A stretch of DNA of 64,000 nt, from NCBI GenBank assembly GCA_030041355.1, contig JASHNZ010000011.1:33165-97164 (forward strand), read 5' to 3'. Numbering within the stretch: the stretch's first letter is position 1; every line of letters begins with the position of its first letter. The notes under the pieces were generated by a model. The model was not told the origin of the DNA. It ran no database searches and saw only the letters and a list, made by a program, of their open reading frames with translations. Both the position numbers and the translations under genes were made by a program. This DNA is from Nitrososphaerales archaeon (GTDB taxonomy: Archaea > Thermoproteota > Nitrososphaeria > Nitrososphaerales > CADDZS01). Positions 43,372 to 52,671 of this stretch are shown piece after piece.

Positions 43372-45357
43372 TCAATCGGCGCCTTTCATATGAGTCACTA
43401 TGCCAAGTTCTCTTGAAACGGCTTCGTTAACTATTTTGCCATCAACCTTGCCGCGAACTTTTTGCATTACCTTTCCCATAATCGTGCTCTGCGAAGCCAT
43501 GCCTTTTGATTTTACGATTTCGATGTTAGCTCCAATGACATCTCTCACGATCTTAGCGAGATTTGCTTCGTCCAGTGACTCGAAGCCGGAGCGCGCTAGC
43601 GCTTCATCCAACTTCGTCTCGGGGTTCGAAGCCAAGATCCTGAGTATCTCGGGCAATGCCTCTTTCGCAAACTTGCCCTTGTCAATGGCGATTAGAAGCT
43701 CCCTGAGACGATCGTTACTGACATTATCGACTTCCACTTCTTCTCTTGATAAATTCTGAATTGTATCGATGAGACTGTATGCCACAAATCCTGGCGAGAG
43801 ATTTGTTGACACAACAATTTGCTCAAACACTTCTCTTCGGTCAGAGTCAAATAGTTGCTCGGCGAGCTGAGCAGACAGCTTGAACTTTGCCGCGAACTTC
43901 TTGACTTGCTTGTCCCACGGCTCTGGAATCAGGTCTTCCAGCTTTCGAAGATAGGCCTCGGACACTTCGATCAACGGTATGTCCGTCTCGGGATACATCC
44001 TTGCTGCTCCAGGTCGCGGCCTCAGGAAAACAGTCTCGCCGTCCGGGGTCGTTGCCCGCGTCTCAGGCGGAACGCCATTTAATGAGTCGCGAAGTCGTTG
44101 GATCAATGCCTCCGAACAGACGGAGACTTTCTCCACATTTCCTGCCAAGAGCACAAAAGCATCTTTTTCTGAAGGCATGAATCTATCCCTTAGTGTCTTG
44201 ACTTCTTCGGCAGTGACGCCGTAGTTTGGAAGTTCATCGGAGTGAAATACGCCGCCTAAGCCGTAAGCTCTAGCTATCGCGCCTAACTCTTTACCCAATC
44301 TGGACCCAAATGAGTTTTCCTTTCCAATAAGCCCTGCAAAATCTTTGACCAGAATACAGGCGACTCTCGCATTGGAACCATGTGCTGAGAGCGCACTTTT
44401 GATAATGTTTGATTTTGTATTTGTGAAAATGTCTGTGGCATCTTCCAATGAAATTTCGAGGTTCCCGCCTGCCGCTTGTTCGATTTCCTTTGAAAGATCG
44501 TAGAAAAATTTCTGACGCGCCGCTTCGAATCGAACGACTTTGCCTATTTGCTCAAGCTTCTGAACGCCCTTCACTTCTATGATATGAGAATTCATAACAG
44601 AGACATTAAGGTCCTGTCTTATTGTTCCAAGGCCGCGTGCTATCCTCCCGGAAGCACGCATAAACCTTCCAAGTGAGCCTGCGGCATTTTCTATCTCTTC
44701 TGGTGTCCCTTCGATTGGCGCAAGCGCGACCTCGACGAGTGGGATTCCCAATCTATCCAGAACGTACACCTTTTCCCCGGTACGCGATTCCTCGAGCTTC
44801 ACAGAGCGAGCCGCGTCCTCCTCGACGCTGATGCTCTGCACACCAACTTTTGAGAGACCAGAATTGTACTCGAGAATTCCTCCGAGCGCTACTACTGCTG
44901 TTCTCTGGAAGCCTGAAGTGTTGGAACCGTCGACAACGATTTTTCTCATTACGTGAATTTCGTCGATGACACGGGATTTCAGTGCAAGCGCGAATACAAG
45001 GGAAGTTTCGAGAGCGTCATTGTTTACAGAATGAGGAGGTTCTTCATCGGCTTCGACGAGACAAGATGTTTCCTTATTCGAGAGATAGTTTACGCGAATC
45101 ACTCGTCGTGCTTCAAATTTGGCAGCGAGATCCATCTCACCCAGCTCGGAGGTCGCTGCTCTTAGGATGCGAGTAAATTGAATTGGGAACCTTTCTAGAA
45201 GATCAGAATCAGGCGAAAATTCTGCTTCGATAAAACAGGGACATCCGCAAAATAGTTTCGTTTTAGTGGCAAGCTGTTGGTGAACTTCTAAGCCAACCTT
45301 CAGCTGCATAGCCTTGTAATCAGTCTCCTCTTTCTTGATTGTTTCGTTAACGCTCAT
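43372..45357 (-). CDS. gatE: Glutamyl-tRNA(Gln) amidotransferase subunit E
   Basis: tRNA-binding kinase subunit of the archaea-only GatDE amidotransferase, turning Glu-tRNA(Gln) into Gln-tRNA(Gln). The 661-residue protein has the LKVGLEVHQQLATKTKLFCGC cradle start, EADEEPPHSVN, GIPLVEVALAPIEGTPEE, the GTIRQDLNVSV strand, a GAD-type insertion (residues 290-410), and a C-terminal YqeY-like helical tail. Zinc-type CGCPC at residues 38-42. ATG start, 9 nt after gatD. Its presence implies no GlnRS is needed. Confidence 0.95.
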   Translation of the reverse strand: MSVNETIKKEETDYKAMQLKVGLEVHQQLATKTKLFCGCPCFIEAEFSPDSDLLERFPIQFTRILRAATSELGEMDLAAKFEARRVIRVNYLSNKETSCLVEADEEPPHSVNNDALETSLVFALALKSRVIDEIHVMRKIVVDGSNTSGFQRTAVVALGGILEYNSGLSKVGVQSISVEEDAARSVKLEESRTGEKVYVLDRLGIPLVEVALAPIEGTPEEIENAAGSLGRFMRASGRIARGLGTIRQDLNVSVMNSHIIEVKGVQKLEQIGKVVRFEAARQKFFYDLSKEIEQAAGGNLEISLEDATDIFTNTKSNIIKSALSAHGSNARVACILVKDFAGLIGKENSFGSRLGKELGAIARAYGLGGVFHSDELPNYGVTAEEVKTLRDRFMPSEKDAFVLLAGNVEKVSVCSEALIQRLRDSLNGVPPETRATTPDGETVFLRPRPGAARMYPETDIPLIEVSEAYLRKLEDLIPEPWDKQVKKFAAKFKLSAQLAEQLFDSDRREVFEQIVVSTNLSPGFVAYSLIDTIQNLSREEVEVDNVSNDRLRELLIAIDKGKFAKEALPEILRILASNPETKLDEALARSGFESLDEANLAKIVRDVIGANIEIVKSKGMASQSTIMGKVMQKVRGKVDGKIVNEAVSRELGIVTHMKGAD

Positions 45358-45366
45358 AGCAAGAGA

Positions 45367-46734
45367 TCATGGCTCGTGTTTCAGAAGAATTCTCTCGGTC
45401 ATCTCACCGAGGAGATTTTTTGTCATTAGGTTTCCCACATCTTCTTTAGAAAAATTGCCCAAGACCCACGACAACTTGGCGAGGGCGGTTTCGCTAATCA
45501 TATTTCCGAGAGGCACGGCCCCAGCATTTAGCAGGTCTATGCCTGTCTCGTAGACATGAAGGTCCACGTGTCCTCTGACGCATTGTGAAGTTATTCCAAT
45601 GAAGATTCCATTGGTAACCAGTTCCTCTATCTTCCTCACTGTCGCTTTCGAAACGTGGCCGAGGCCTGTTCCTTCAAAGATAATGCCTTTCAAACCTCTT
45701 TCAGCTGTTAGATAATCCAGCAAAGAAGGATCGAATCCCGGATAGAATTTTATCAATGACACTTTTGGATCAAAATTCGTCTTGAAATTGAAGTCTTTCG
45801 AAATCTCTGAACCTGAGCTATTCGTCGGAAAATCGGAATTGAAAGAGATCTTATCTTGGACGACTTCAGCAAATAGAGGAACGTCGATCGATTCAAATGC
45901 GTCTCTTCTACTCGTGTGATTTTTCCTTACGCGCACCCCTGAATGTATCGCAATTACTTCATCACTTTCGCTCCTGTGCATTGCAACGAAAACGCCACGC
46001 GCATTCGAGTGCGCAGCAAAATAGGTTGCTCCTTGTATGTTCAAAGCTGAATCGGTCGAAGGCCTATCAGATGATCTTTGCGATCCAACGCAAACTACGG
46101 GAAACTTGACGCCGATCAATGAGAAGCTTAGAGCAGCTGAAACGTAACCCATAGTGTCTGTGCCGAGCATTATGACAATACCATTGAATTTTGACGGGTC
46201 ATTCGATTTTGCAACGATCAGCTCAGAAAGCTTTTGCCAGTGTTCTTGGTCCAGATTTTCACTCAACGCGGAAAAGAGCACTTCTGTTTTGATTTGCGCA
46301 ATATCTCCTAGTTCAGGAACGGCAGCATAAAGGTCTGAAGCAGTGTATGCTGGCTTTACTGCGCCCGTTCGATAATCGACCTTGCTTGCTATAGTGCCAC
46401 CAGTACTTAGAAGAAGAACAGTCTTCTCGTTCGCATGCTCTTTTTCTTGCTTAATCGTGCTGAATATAGGAGTCTCAGCCAACTGATCCTCGATCACAGT
46501 TATCGAAGAAATATTCGAAGAGTCTAGGCCTACGTTGTATCCTGATTTTAGTTTCAGAACCAGATGCTCACCGGAGCCGGCTTCGTACCGCGGAATCAGA
46601 AGACCTGCAATTTCAAAACCATCTTTCGTCTTGACCTTGATACGACTGCCTTTCTTAGCCCCCGAATCTCTTAGAAGCTTGACAAGCTTTGCAGCATATC
46701 CTTCTGAAGTGTCATCTTTTGAATCGTCGGACAA
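45367..46734 (-). CDS. gatD: Glutamyl-tRNA(Gln) amidotransferase subunit D
   Basis: Asparaginase-like subunit that frees ammonia from glutamine for GatE. 455 residues: an N-terminal SH3-like barrel (GSRIKVKTKDGFEIAGLLIP), then the asparaginase domain with catalytic threonines in LSTGGTIASKVDY near residue 110 and VIMLGTDTMGYVSAAL near residue 185 (T-D pair), and a lysine in VGSQRSSDRPSTDSA. Operon with gatE. Confidence 0.95.
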   Translation of the reverse strand: MSDDSKDDTSEGYAAKLVKLLRDSGAKKGSRIKVKTKDGFEIAGLLIPRYEAGSGEHLVLKLKSGYNVGLDSSNISSITVIEDQLAETPIFSTIKQEKEHANEKTVLLLSTGGTIASKVDYRTGAVKPAYTASDLYAAVPELGDIAQIKTEVLFSALSENLDQEHWQKLSELIVAKSNDPSKFNGIVIMLGTDTMGYVSAALSFSLIGVKFPVVCVGSQRSSDRPSTDSALNIQGATYFAAHSNARGVFVAMHRSESDEVIAIHSGVRVRKNHTSRRDAFESIDVPLFAEVVQDKISFNSDFPTNSSGSEISKDFNFKTNFDPKVSLIKFYPGFDPSLLDYLTAERGLKGIIFEGTGLGHVSKATVRKIEELVTNGIFIGITSQCVRGHVDLHVYETGIDLLNAGAVPLGNMISETALAKLSWVLGNFSKEDVGNLMTKNLLGEMTERILLKHEP

Positions 46735-46821
46735 AAAGGCAAACTGACCTAATAGCTAGCCTAGAGCTCATGAGAAACGCATGTAAAGCTTCCACTGAGA
46801 GAAAATTCCAATGTGAGTTGA

Positions 46822-47370
46822 TTGGATTTGAAGCTAGTCTTCATCTACGGTCCGCCCGGCGTCGGAAAGCTGACTGTAGCGATGCAGCTTGCCAAGATCA
46901 CAGGTTTCAAAGTCTATCATAATCACGTTTCGATCGAATTTGTGAAATCACTTTTTGATTTCGGAACACCGACATTCTGGCGACTGGTCGACAAATACCG
47001 CAAAGAGATGTTGGAAGAGGTTGCAAAAGAAAATGTGAACACAATTTTCACTCTCGTCTATGGCAAGGGAACCGATGACGAATTCACTAGGGACATAATC
47101 AGACGCGTGGAGTCGCATGGCGGAAGTGCGTGTTTTGTTAGACTTTACTGCGAACCTGAAATTCTTCTGAATAGGGTTGGCCGTAAATCCAGAGGGAAAT
47201 TCAGCAAACTAACCTCAAAATCTCACTTGTCTCATTTGTTCAAAAAATTCGATAGGACCTCCGAGATCCCGTTTGTGAAAAGCTTGAGCGTTGACACTGG
47301 AGGGATCTCTGCTCTGAAAGCCGCGAGACGGATCGCTCGATATTACAAATTTGGAGAAAAGAAGGAGTAG
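46822..47370 (+). CDS. P-loop kinase-like ATPase
   Basis: A 182-residue AAA_33/shikimate-kinase-like protein. Walker A is YGPPGVGKLTVA at residues 9-20, where the usual K-(S/T) is followed one later (GK-L-T). YHNHVSIEFVKSLFDFG follows, and an LID-like basic region VGRKSRGKFSKLTSK. Likely a small-molecule or nucleoside kinase; substrate unknown. TTG start. Divergent from gatD, converges on cdc48. Confidence 0.75.
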   Translation: MDLKLVFIYGPPGVGKLTVAMQLAKITGFKVYHNHVSIEFVKSLFDFGTPTFWRLVDKYRKEMLEEVAKENVNTIFTLVYGKGTDDEFTRDIIRRVESHGGSACFVRLYCEPEILLNRVGRKSRGKFSKLTSKSHLSHLFKKFDRTSEIPFVKSLSVDTGGISALKAARRIARYYKFGEKKE

Positions 47371-47403
47371 CGCTCCGATACTTAAGAGGTACTATTGGAG
47401 TGA

Positions 47404-49572
47404 CTACCTGTAATACGGCACAGCAATCTTTTCTACCGGTTTGCCTTCTCTTGAGCTCTTTACCTTCCGGATAGCATCTTCAAAGTGTCGCATGGTTACC
47501 GCAGCTTCAGCGGCATGCTTTTTGGCATCCTCAGGTTTGGGAAAGCTAGCAATATACTCCTGAAGTACAAGTGAAACAGCCGTGTTCACTACAGAAGTCA
47601 GATCTGCTCCGCTAAACCCATCAGTCATTTCTGATATACGTCCCACATCAAGATCGGCTGCGACAGGTATGTGTTTGATGTGTATATCCAGAATCTGTTT
47701 CCTTGCGTCCTTGTCTGGGGATGGAATGTAAAGTAACTTGTCGAATCTTCCTGCTCTCAATAACGCTGGGTCGACCATATCCATCCTGTTGGTAGCGGCC
47801 AACACTACGACGCCTGAAAGAGACTGAATTCCGTCAAGCTCCGTAAGAAGTTGACTGACCACTCTCTCGGTCACCATGCTGTCACCACCGAGACCTCTGA
47901 CCGGAGCTAGGGCGTCTATCTCATCAAAGAAAATTACACACGGAGAAGCTTGTCTTGCCCGCCTGAAGACTTCACGAACCCCTCTTTCTGATTCGCCCAC
48001 CCACTTGGAGAGTAGCTCAGGTCCTCTAACACTGATGAAGTTAGCTTCGCTTTCTGTGGCAACCGACTTCGCGAGTAGTGTCTTCCCCGTTCCTGAAGGC
48101 CCGTACAGAAGTACACCCTTCGGCATACTGTAACCAATTGTAGTGTATAAATCGGGATACTTTAGTGGCCATTCAACTGCTTCTTGAAGCTCCTTCTTGA
48201 TACTATCAAGACCTCCAATGTCGGCCCAGCGCACATCTGGCGTCTCTAGATATACTTCGCGCATCGCTGAAGGATAGACGTCTTTTAGCGCATTCTCAAA
48301 GTCCTCCATCGTGACTTGCAGTCTGTTCAAAAATTCGGGCTGCAGCTTGTCTTCTTCGATTTTCAGTTCCGGTAACATTCGCCTCAGAGTTTTCATGGCG
48401 GCTTCCTTACAAAGATATTCGACGTCAGCGCCTACGAAACCATGTGTAATAGAGGAGATCTTTTCAAGGTCCACCTCTTGGGTCAAAGGCATGTGACGAG
48501 TGTGGATTTGTAGGATCTCAAATCTTCCTTTCTTGTCTGGTACTTTGATCTCTATTTCTCGATCAAATCTTCCTGGGCGCCGAAGTGCTGGGTCGATCGC
48601 GTTGGGCCTATTTGTTGCCGCTATGACGATGACCTTTCCTCTCGCTTCCAATCCGTCCATCAATGAAAGAAGCTGAGAAACAACACGTCTTTCTACTTCC
48701 CCTGTAACCTCTTCCCTTTTCGGAGCAATGGAGTCAATTTCATCAATGAACACAATTGTCGGAGCTTTCTCTCGAGCCTCCTTGAAAATTTCTCGCAACC
48801 TTGCTTCGCTTTCCCCATAGAACTTGCTCATGATTTCCGGTCCAGATATGCTGATGAAATGAGCGTTGCTTTCATTCGCCACCGCTTTTGCGAGCAAAGT
48901 CTTTCCAGTTCCCGGCGGACCATACAGAAGAACTCCCTTTGGTGCCTCAACTCCTAATTTTTCAAAAATTTCGGGATGACGCAGCGGGAGCTCGATCATC
49001 TCCCTAACTTTTTGAATCTCATCCTTCAGTCCACCAATGTCTTCGTAAGTTACTTGGGGGACTCCACGGAGAGTTTCGCCCTTTTCAGAGATCGCAAAAA
49101 TCGTTCTTTGTGTAATCAAGACAGCATCAGCCATAGGACTGACTCCCAATACTTGGAAGGTTAATCTTCCTCCAAAGTATGGAATCATGATGTTGTCACC
49201 CTTTGTGACTGGAACGCTTTCCAATGCGTCGGCTAAGTAGCGTTCGTCAATTGGAGGAATCGCTTCAAGAGGAGCTACTACGACTTTTTCGGCGGGCGGA
49301 GCTTTGATTTTCTTTATGGTGACTGTGTCTCCGATAGCTACCCCGGAATTATTTCGGATCAGACCGTCGATTCTAATTACTCCTCGGCCTTCGTCAGAGG
49401 GATATAGAGGAAGGCACTTTGCGACTGTTCTTCTTTTACCCTTGATCTCGATAATATCGCCGGTAGAGGCATCAAGGGCATCCATAGCATCATAGTCAAT
49501 TCTCGCAACGCCTCTTCCGACGTCGCGCGTGTACGCTTCTAGTACTTTCAAAGTTACGCCTTGTTGGCTCAA
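47404..49572 (-). CDS. cdc48: Cdc48/VAT AAA+ unfoldase
   Basis: Double-ring AAA+ ATPase that unfolds proteins for the proteasome. 722 residues: N-domain (to about 180), D1 with GPPGTGKT and [14 protein letters not shown]2 with GPSGTGKT and [13 protein letters not shown], both with second-region-of-homology arginines ([22 protein letters not shown]). The C-terminus is PYYR, fitting a hydrophobic-Tyr-x proteasome-docking end. TTG start at 49572; minus TATA-like TGTTTATG near 49601-49608. Confidence 0.96.
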   Translation of the reverse strand: MSQQGVTLKVLEAYTRDVGRGVARIDYDAMDALDASTGDIIEIKGKRRTVAKCLPLYPSDEGRGVIRIDGLIRNNSGVAIGDTVTIKKIKAPPAEKVVVAPLEAIPPIDERYLADALESVPVTKGDNIMIPYFGGRLTFQVLGVSPMADAVLITQRTIFAISEKGETLRGVPQVTYEDIGGLKDEIQKVREMIELPLRHPEIFEKLGVEAPKGVLLYGPPGTGKTLLAKAVANESNAHFISISGPEIMSKFYGESEARLREIFKEAREKAPTIVFIDEIDSIAPKREEVTGEVERRVVSQLLSLMDGLEARGKVIVIAATNRPNAIDPALRRPGRFDREIEIKVPDKKGRFEILQIHTRHMPLTQEVDLEKISSITHGFVGADVEYLCKEAAMKTLRRMLPELKIEEDKLQPEFLNRLQVTMEDFENALKDVYPSAMREVYLETPDVRWADIGGLDSIKKELQEAVEWPLKYPDLYTTIGYSMPKGVLLYGPSGTGKTLLAKSVATESEANFISVRGPELLSKWVGESERGVREVFRRARQASPCVIFFDEIDALAPVRGLGGDSMVTERVVSQLLTELDGIQSLSGVVVLAATNRMDMVDPALLRAGRFDKLLYIPSPDKDARKQILDIHIKHIPVAADLDVGRISEMTDGFSGADLTSVVNTAVSLVLQEYIASFPKPEDAKKHAAEAAVTMRHFEDAIRKVKSSREGKPVEKIAVPYYR

Positions 49573-49899
49573 TTGGAGTGTAGATCTCCTGTTTCCAATT
49601 TCATAAACAATCTAATATTTCTGCCTTTCATGGACAGTCCTTTTTCTCAGATGACTTTAACCGATGTGTATCGCGGGTACGGATGAACCCATATCGGTTT
49701 TGATTACACCTAAAGATCGAGGGAGCCGAATAGTTAATACGATAATGAACGAATATCAAAGATGAATTATCTTTGAAAATTCTAGCTTGCTTTTGAGATC
49801 TGGATGCAACAGTCTCGGTCTATAAGGCTAATATATCCAAAGTCATTATCGATTGTAATTCCAACCGGATTTTTTCGCCTTAGGAGCTGTTTTCTCTAA
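49573..49899. promoter_or_regulatory. Divergent promoter region, cdc48 and ABCE1 genes
   Basis: No gene in these 327 nt. It contains the cdc48 minus-strand A/T box (about 49601-49617), and for the plus strand CTATAAGG and TAATATATCC at about 49818-49836. The ABCE1 ATG is preceded by GGAG 13 nt upstream. Leader of roughly 50 nt for ABCE1. Confidence 0.4.
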
Positions 49900-51714
49900 A
49901 TGTCTTTTTCATCGCATAGAATCGCAGTTTTAGAGAAGGACAGTTGCCATTCTCGGAAATGCAATTTGGAATGCATTTCGTTCTGTCCAGTCAATAAAAC
50001 TGGGAGCGATTGCATAGTTCTCGGAGAAGACGCAAAAGCAGTAATCAGTGAGGAGTTGTGCACTGGTTGTTCAATCTGTGTGAAAAAGTGTCCTTTTGAG
50101 GCAATCTCGATAATTAACGTAGCCTCTGAGCTCGGGACAGAGAAAGTACACCAGTATGGAGTGAATACCTTCCGTCTTTACAAGATCCCCATTCCCAAGA
50201 AGAATGCAGTAGTGGGCCTGATTGGAAGGAACGGGGTTGGAAAATCCACCGCGATGAATATTCTCTCAGGCTCCATAAGGCCGAACCTAGGAAAGCACGA
50301 GAGCACTCCGACCTGGGATGAAATAATTGAAAGATTCCAAGGTACGGAACTGCAAGATCACTTTGAAGCAATTTCTCGGGGAGCTTTACGGGTTTCGATT
50401 AAACCTCAAGCAGTGTACCTGATCCCCAAGGTCTGGAAAGGGACCATGAGAGAACTGCTCAAGACCTCGGCAGGCACTTCAAGGAATATTTCGGAAATCG
50501 TGGATACACTTTCGCTAAAGAACAGCCTCGACCTAAATGTCAACGAGCTGAGTGGCGGGGAGCTGCAAAAAACCGCTGTCGCGGTTGCGGCGCTGAAGGA
50601 TGCCGATATGTACTTTTTCGATGAACCATCGAGTTACAACGACGTTTTTCAAAGAATGAAAGTCTCACAAGTGATCGGAGATCTCGCCAAGAAGGCTTCA
50701 GTTATCCTTGCGGAACACGATCTTTCATTTCTGGATTATCTCAGCGACTATATTCACATTCTTTACGGGGAGCCTGGGGTGTATGGAATTACTTCCTCGA
50801 TTCAATCAGCCAGAACTGGAATCAATCAGTTATTAGATGGATTCTTGGAAGCCGAAAATATTCGATTTCGGGATCAGCCCGTCAGGTTTGACATTTATTC
50901 TCCAGGTGAGGAAGCAACCGAGACACCATCCATTTGCGATTACACCGAACTAACGAAATCATTTCCCACCTTTGAGCTCACGGTTGAACCCGCAGAGATC
51001 AGACTTGGCGAGGTGATCGGAATTCTAGGGGCAAACGCCCTCGGAAAGACGACATTTCTCAAAATGCTCGCTGAGCTTGAGCCTCCTACAACTGGCAAGG
51101 TAAATCTCTCCGCAAAGGTCGCATACAAGCCGCAGTATCTTTCTGCAGGTTCCGAGATGGATGTGCAAACCTATCTTCGAACAATTAACAAGAATATTGA
51201 TACCGGATTGCTGCAAACTCAACTTGTCAGTCCTCTCAAACTTGACAAACTTTATGAAAAATCCATCAAGACTCTGAGCGGCGGCGAGCTCCAAAAGGTT
51301 GCGATAGTTGCGACACTACTTCAGGACGCCATGATCTACGCATTTGATGAGCCTTCAGCTTTCATAGATGTGGAAGATCGAATTGTTCTGGCAAAGGCTA
51401 TTCAGAGATTTGTTAGGTCAATGGGCAAAACAGCGGTGGTTATCGATCACGACATTCAGCTTGTCGATATAGTCGCCGACTCACTGATGATTTTTTCAGG
51501 CGAACCAGGTAGACGCGGTCATGCAAGCCATCCGCTTCGCAAGACAAAGGGAATGAACTCCTTCCTAAAGGAATTGGGAATCACATACAGGCGAGATGTT
51601 ACGACGGGGAGACCTCGGGTCAACAAACCCAACAGCAAGCTTGACAGAATGCAAAAAGAGGAAGGGAAATATTACTACGTTGGTAAGGTTCCTTCAAGCG
51701 TAGACAAAGACTAG
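49900..51714 (+). CDS. abce1: ABCE1/Rli1 ribosome recycling ATPase
   Basis: Splits ribosomes after termination. 604 residues: N-terminal ferredoxin-like domain with two [4Fe-4S] motifs (CHSRKCNLECISFCP and CTGCSICVKKCPFEA), then two ABC domains with Walker A GRNGVGKST and GANALGKTT, signatures LSGGELQKTAV and LSGGELQKVAI, and Walker B YFFDEPSSY and YAFDEPSAF. Hinge and H-loops intact. The FeS domain starts at residue 10, as usual. ATG start, 27 nt before the trm5-like gene. Confidence 0.97.
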   Translation: MSFSSHRIAVLEKDSCHSRKCNLECISFCPVNKTGSDCIVLGEDAKAVISEELCTGCSICVKKCPFEAISIINVASELGTEKVHQYGVNTFRLYKIPIPKKNAVVGLIGRNGVGKSTAMNILSGSIRPNLGKHESTPTWDEIIERFQGTELQDHFEAISRGALRVSIKPQAVYLIPKVWKGTMRELLKTSAGTSRNISEIVDTLSLKNSLDLNVNELSGGELQKTAVAVAALKDADMYFFDEPSSYNDVFQRMKVSQVIGDLAKKASVILAEHDLSFLDYLSDYIHILYGEPGVYGITSSIQSARTGINQLLDGFLEAENIRFRDQPVRFDIYSPGEEATETPSICDYTELTKSFPTFELTVEPAEIRLGEVIGILGANALGKTTFLKMLAELEPPTTGKVNLSAKVAYKPQYLSAGSEMDVQTYLRTINKNIDTGLLQTQLVSPLKLDKLYEKSIKTLSGGELQKVAIVATLLQDAMIYAFDEPSAFIDVEDRIVLAKAIQRFVRSMGKTAVVIDHDIQLVDIVADSLMIFSGEPGRRGHASHPLRKTKGMNSFLKELGITYRRDVTTGRPRVNKPNSKLDRMQKEEGKYYYVGKVPSSVDKD

Positions 51715-51741
51715 TTGACTTTAGCAGGTGCGGAAATCTGA

Positions 51742-52572
51742 TTGCCAATGCTGAAGGAAGCTTTGGCTGGAATTCTTGATAAAGACGAGATTGCGCATCT
51801 ATCGTCTTCTTTCGACGTAATTGGAGACATAGCGATCATAAAAATCCCAAACGAGCTTTCTACAAAACAAGAATTGATTGCTGCGCAAATACAAAGGTCG
51901 ATGAAAAACGTTCGGACTGTCCTGAAACAATCATCAGACGTTCAAGGAGAGTACCGGACTAGAGATTTGGAATTCGTCTCTGGTGATGAGAATTATGAAA
52001 CGATCTATAAGGAAAGTGCGTGCCTGTTTAAAGTCAATGTCAAAGAAGTTTATTTCTCTCCGAGGCTCTCAACTGAACGGGAGAGATTGGCTTCGTTGGT
52101 GCGAGATGGAGAACAAATCCTGAACATGTTTGCTGGAATAGGCACTTTTTCGATCGTTATTGCCAAACATAAAGAGTGCCATATCGAAAGTGTCGACAAG
52201 AATCCGAAGGCAATTGAGTTTGCAAGAGAGTCTTTGAAGCTTAACAAACATCTAAAGGGAACAGTGAATCCGGTACTGGCTGATGCGGCGACTTATACGG
52301 AAACTCACAAGAATACATTTGACAGAATAATCATGCCTCTGCCTGAACGATCGAAAGAATTTCTGAAATATGCTTTCGAATCCTCAAAAATTCGTGCGGT
52401 GATTCATTACTATGTACATGTCCCAGAGAAGGAATTTGAAGATGAGAATTGGATTGAAAGGGATCTTAGCTCGCTACAACTAACGAAAGAGTACAAGATT
52501 CTGAACTGGAAGAGAGTGAGGGAAGTCGGACCTCGGTTCATTCAGGCAGTCGCAGACCTCCAAGTATCTTAA
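51742..52572 (+). CDS. trm5: Trm5-type tRNA (guanine37-N1)-methyltransferase
   Basis: Methylates G37 of tRNA with S-adenosylmethionine. 276 residues, the shorter archaeal Trm5b-like form. KVNVKEVYFSPRLSTERER is the family signature before the SAM site ILNMFAGIGTFSIVIA, ESVDKNPKAIEFARE the acidic SAM loop, and RIIMPLPERSKEFL replaces the N-P-P-Y like motif (NLPxxxxEF). TTG 51742 or ATG 51748 could start it. 27 nt after ABCE1, so one translation-linked operon. Confidence 0.9.
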   Translation: MPMLKEALAGILDKDEIAHLSSSFDVIGDIAIIKIPNELSTKQELIAAQIQRSMKNVRTVLKQSSDVQGEYRTRDLEFVSGDENYETIYKESACLFKVNVKEVYFSPRLSTERERLASLVRDGEQILNMFAGIGTFSIVIAKHKECHIESVDKNPKAIEFARESLKLNKHLKGTVNPVLADAATYTETHKNTFDRIIMPLPERSKEFLKYAFESSKIRAVIHYYVHVPEKEFEDENWIERDLSSLQLTKEYKILNWKRVREVGPRFIQAVADLQVS

Positions 52573-52671
52573 TTCATAAGAGTCGAGTCGATTCCTAACT
52601 TTGGACGTCTTTGCGCAATAATTTTTTGGATAGCAGCCATACACGATCTGAAATCTCATAGAACACGCATA

